Positions 5,719 through 5,938 of a stretch of 5,938 bases of DNA are shown piece after piece (the first letter of the stretch is position 1; each line of letters begins with the position of its first letter). The DNA lies in the NCBI GenBank assembly GCA_903970565.1, contig CAJCJE010000555.1, positions 1 to 5,938 on the forward strand. Direction: 5' to 3'. The notes beneath the pieces are model-generated. The model had not been told where the DNA came from. It worked only from the letters and a program-made list of their open reading frames with translations, and did not search any database. This DNA is from Candidatus Melainabacteria bacterium. Its GTDB lineage: Bacteria > Actinomycetota > Actinomycetes > Mycobacteriales > Pseudonocardiaceae. A program made the translations under genes and the position numbers.

Positions 5719-5938
5719 TCACACTGGCTGTTGCGAGAGCATTCGGTGTGAACCCTGAAGTTCGGCTCGGAGCTCCGGGGTGAGCATCTGCCCGACACGT
5801 TCGACGAGCAGCGTCATCTCGTACGCGACCTGACCGATGTCGCAGTTGGGCGCTGCGAGCACGCCGAAGGACGAGCCGTCGCTGATGGCCATCAGCAGCA
5901 TCACGCCGCGTTCCATCTCGACAACGGTTTCCCGGACC
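5719..5938 (-). CDS. Roadblock/LC7 (CvnB-type) protein, C-terminal part
   Basis: The gene runs off the right edge, and 73 complete codons are visible, beginning VRETVVEMERGVMLLMAISDG (shown as VRETVVEME and RGVMLLMAISDG). The next part, SSFGVLAAPNCDIGQVAYEM, and the tail LLVERVGQMLTPELRAEL are typical of the actinobacterial roadblock/LC7 proteins of conservons, relatives of MglB. These form dimers that bind and regulate the partner GTPase, here the gene at 4196-4819. The stop at 5719-5721 lies within the DUF742 gene's ribosome site, seven bases from its ATG, so the two are in one operon. The missing N-terminal half, and probably a nitrate/nitrite-sensor-type histidine kinase gene, should lie beyond the window. 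Confidence 0.9.
   Translation of the reverse strand, partial: VRETVVEMERGVMLLMAISDGSSFGVLAAPNCDIGQVAYEMTLLVERVGQMLTPELRAELQGSHRMLSQQPV

Noticed and set aside
5199..5783. A 194-codon open frame on the + strand
   Set aside because: It is the mirror of the Pro/Gln-rich part of the DUF742 gene; its Gly/Leu/Arg repeats reflect that low-complexity DNA.
1..5938. A defence system, CRISPR array, tRNA or biosynthetic cluster
   Set aside because: No regularly spaced repeats, cloverleaf-like segments, or defence or biosynthetic enzyme families are visible on either strand.

Overview
The window is high-GC DNA with strong G/C bias at third codon positions, several GTG starts and an actinobacterial gene set. 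The roadblock / DUF742 / small-GTPase cluster (a 'conservon', cvn) is a hallmark of mycelial and nocardioform Actinobacteria. Nocardia or a close relative is my best guess, by inference only.

Layout, left to right. (1) Positions 2-118, + strand: the last 38 residues of an IS5-type transposase that begins outside the window. (2) Positions 119-385: a lower-GC leader with nested inverted repeats and no convincing gene. (3) Positions 386-1777, + strand: a multi-pass membrane diguanylate cyclase with intact GGEEF active site and RxxD inhibitory site. (4) It converges, across a hairpin, on two minus-strand genes: a RimJ/RimL-like GNAT acetyltransferase (1882-2424) and, upstream of it, a class V PLP aminotransferase of the alanine-glyoxylate type (2570-3670). 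The aminotransferase appears to have a leaderless promoter next to a perfect 9-bp inverted repeat. (5) Positions 3725-4108, minus strand: a stand-alone N-terminal fragment of another IS5-type transposase, with its own good promoter and Shine-Dalgarno sequence. It ends just after the first catalytic Asp. (6) Positions 4196-5938, minus strand: a tightly packed conservon, transcribed roadblock/LC7 (cut by the right edge), then DUF742, then CvnD-type GTPase. The sensor kinase expected upstream (cvnA) would lie beyond the right edge.

The three conservon proteins are expected to work as one membrane-associated signalling module, a GTPase with a roadblock regulator and a DUF742 adaptor. The aminotransferase and GNAT may share a transcript. 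The cyclase has its own promoter region. The two IS5-type pieces both point inward and bracket the cyclase/GNAT/aminotransferase segment, which suggests past insertion-sequence activity here. I see no RNA genes, CRISPR array, defence system or biosynthetic cluster. Most of the window is recognisable actinobacterial content; the less ordinary features are the regulatory-looking repeats and the truncated but apparently still expressible transposase.
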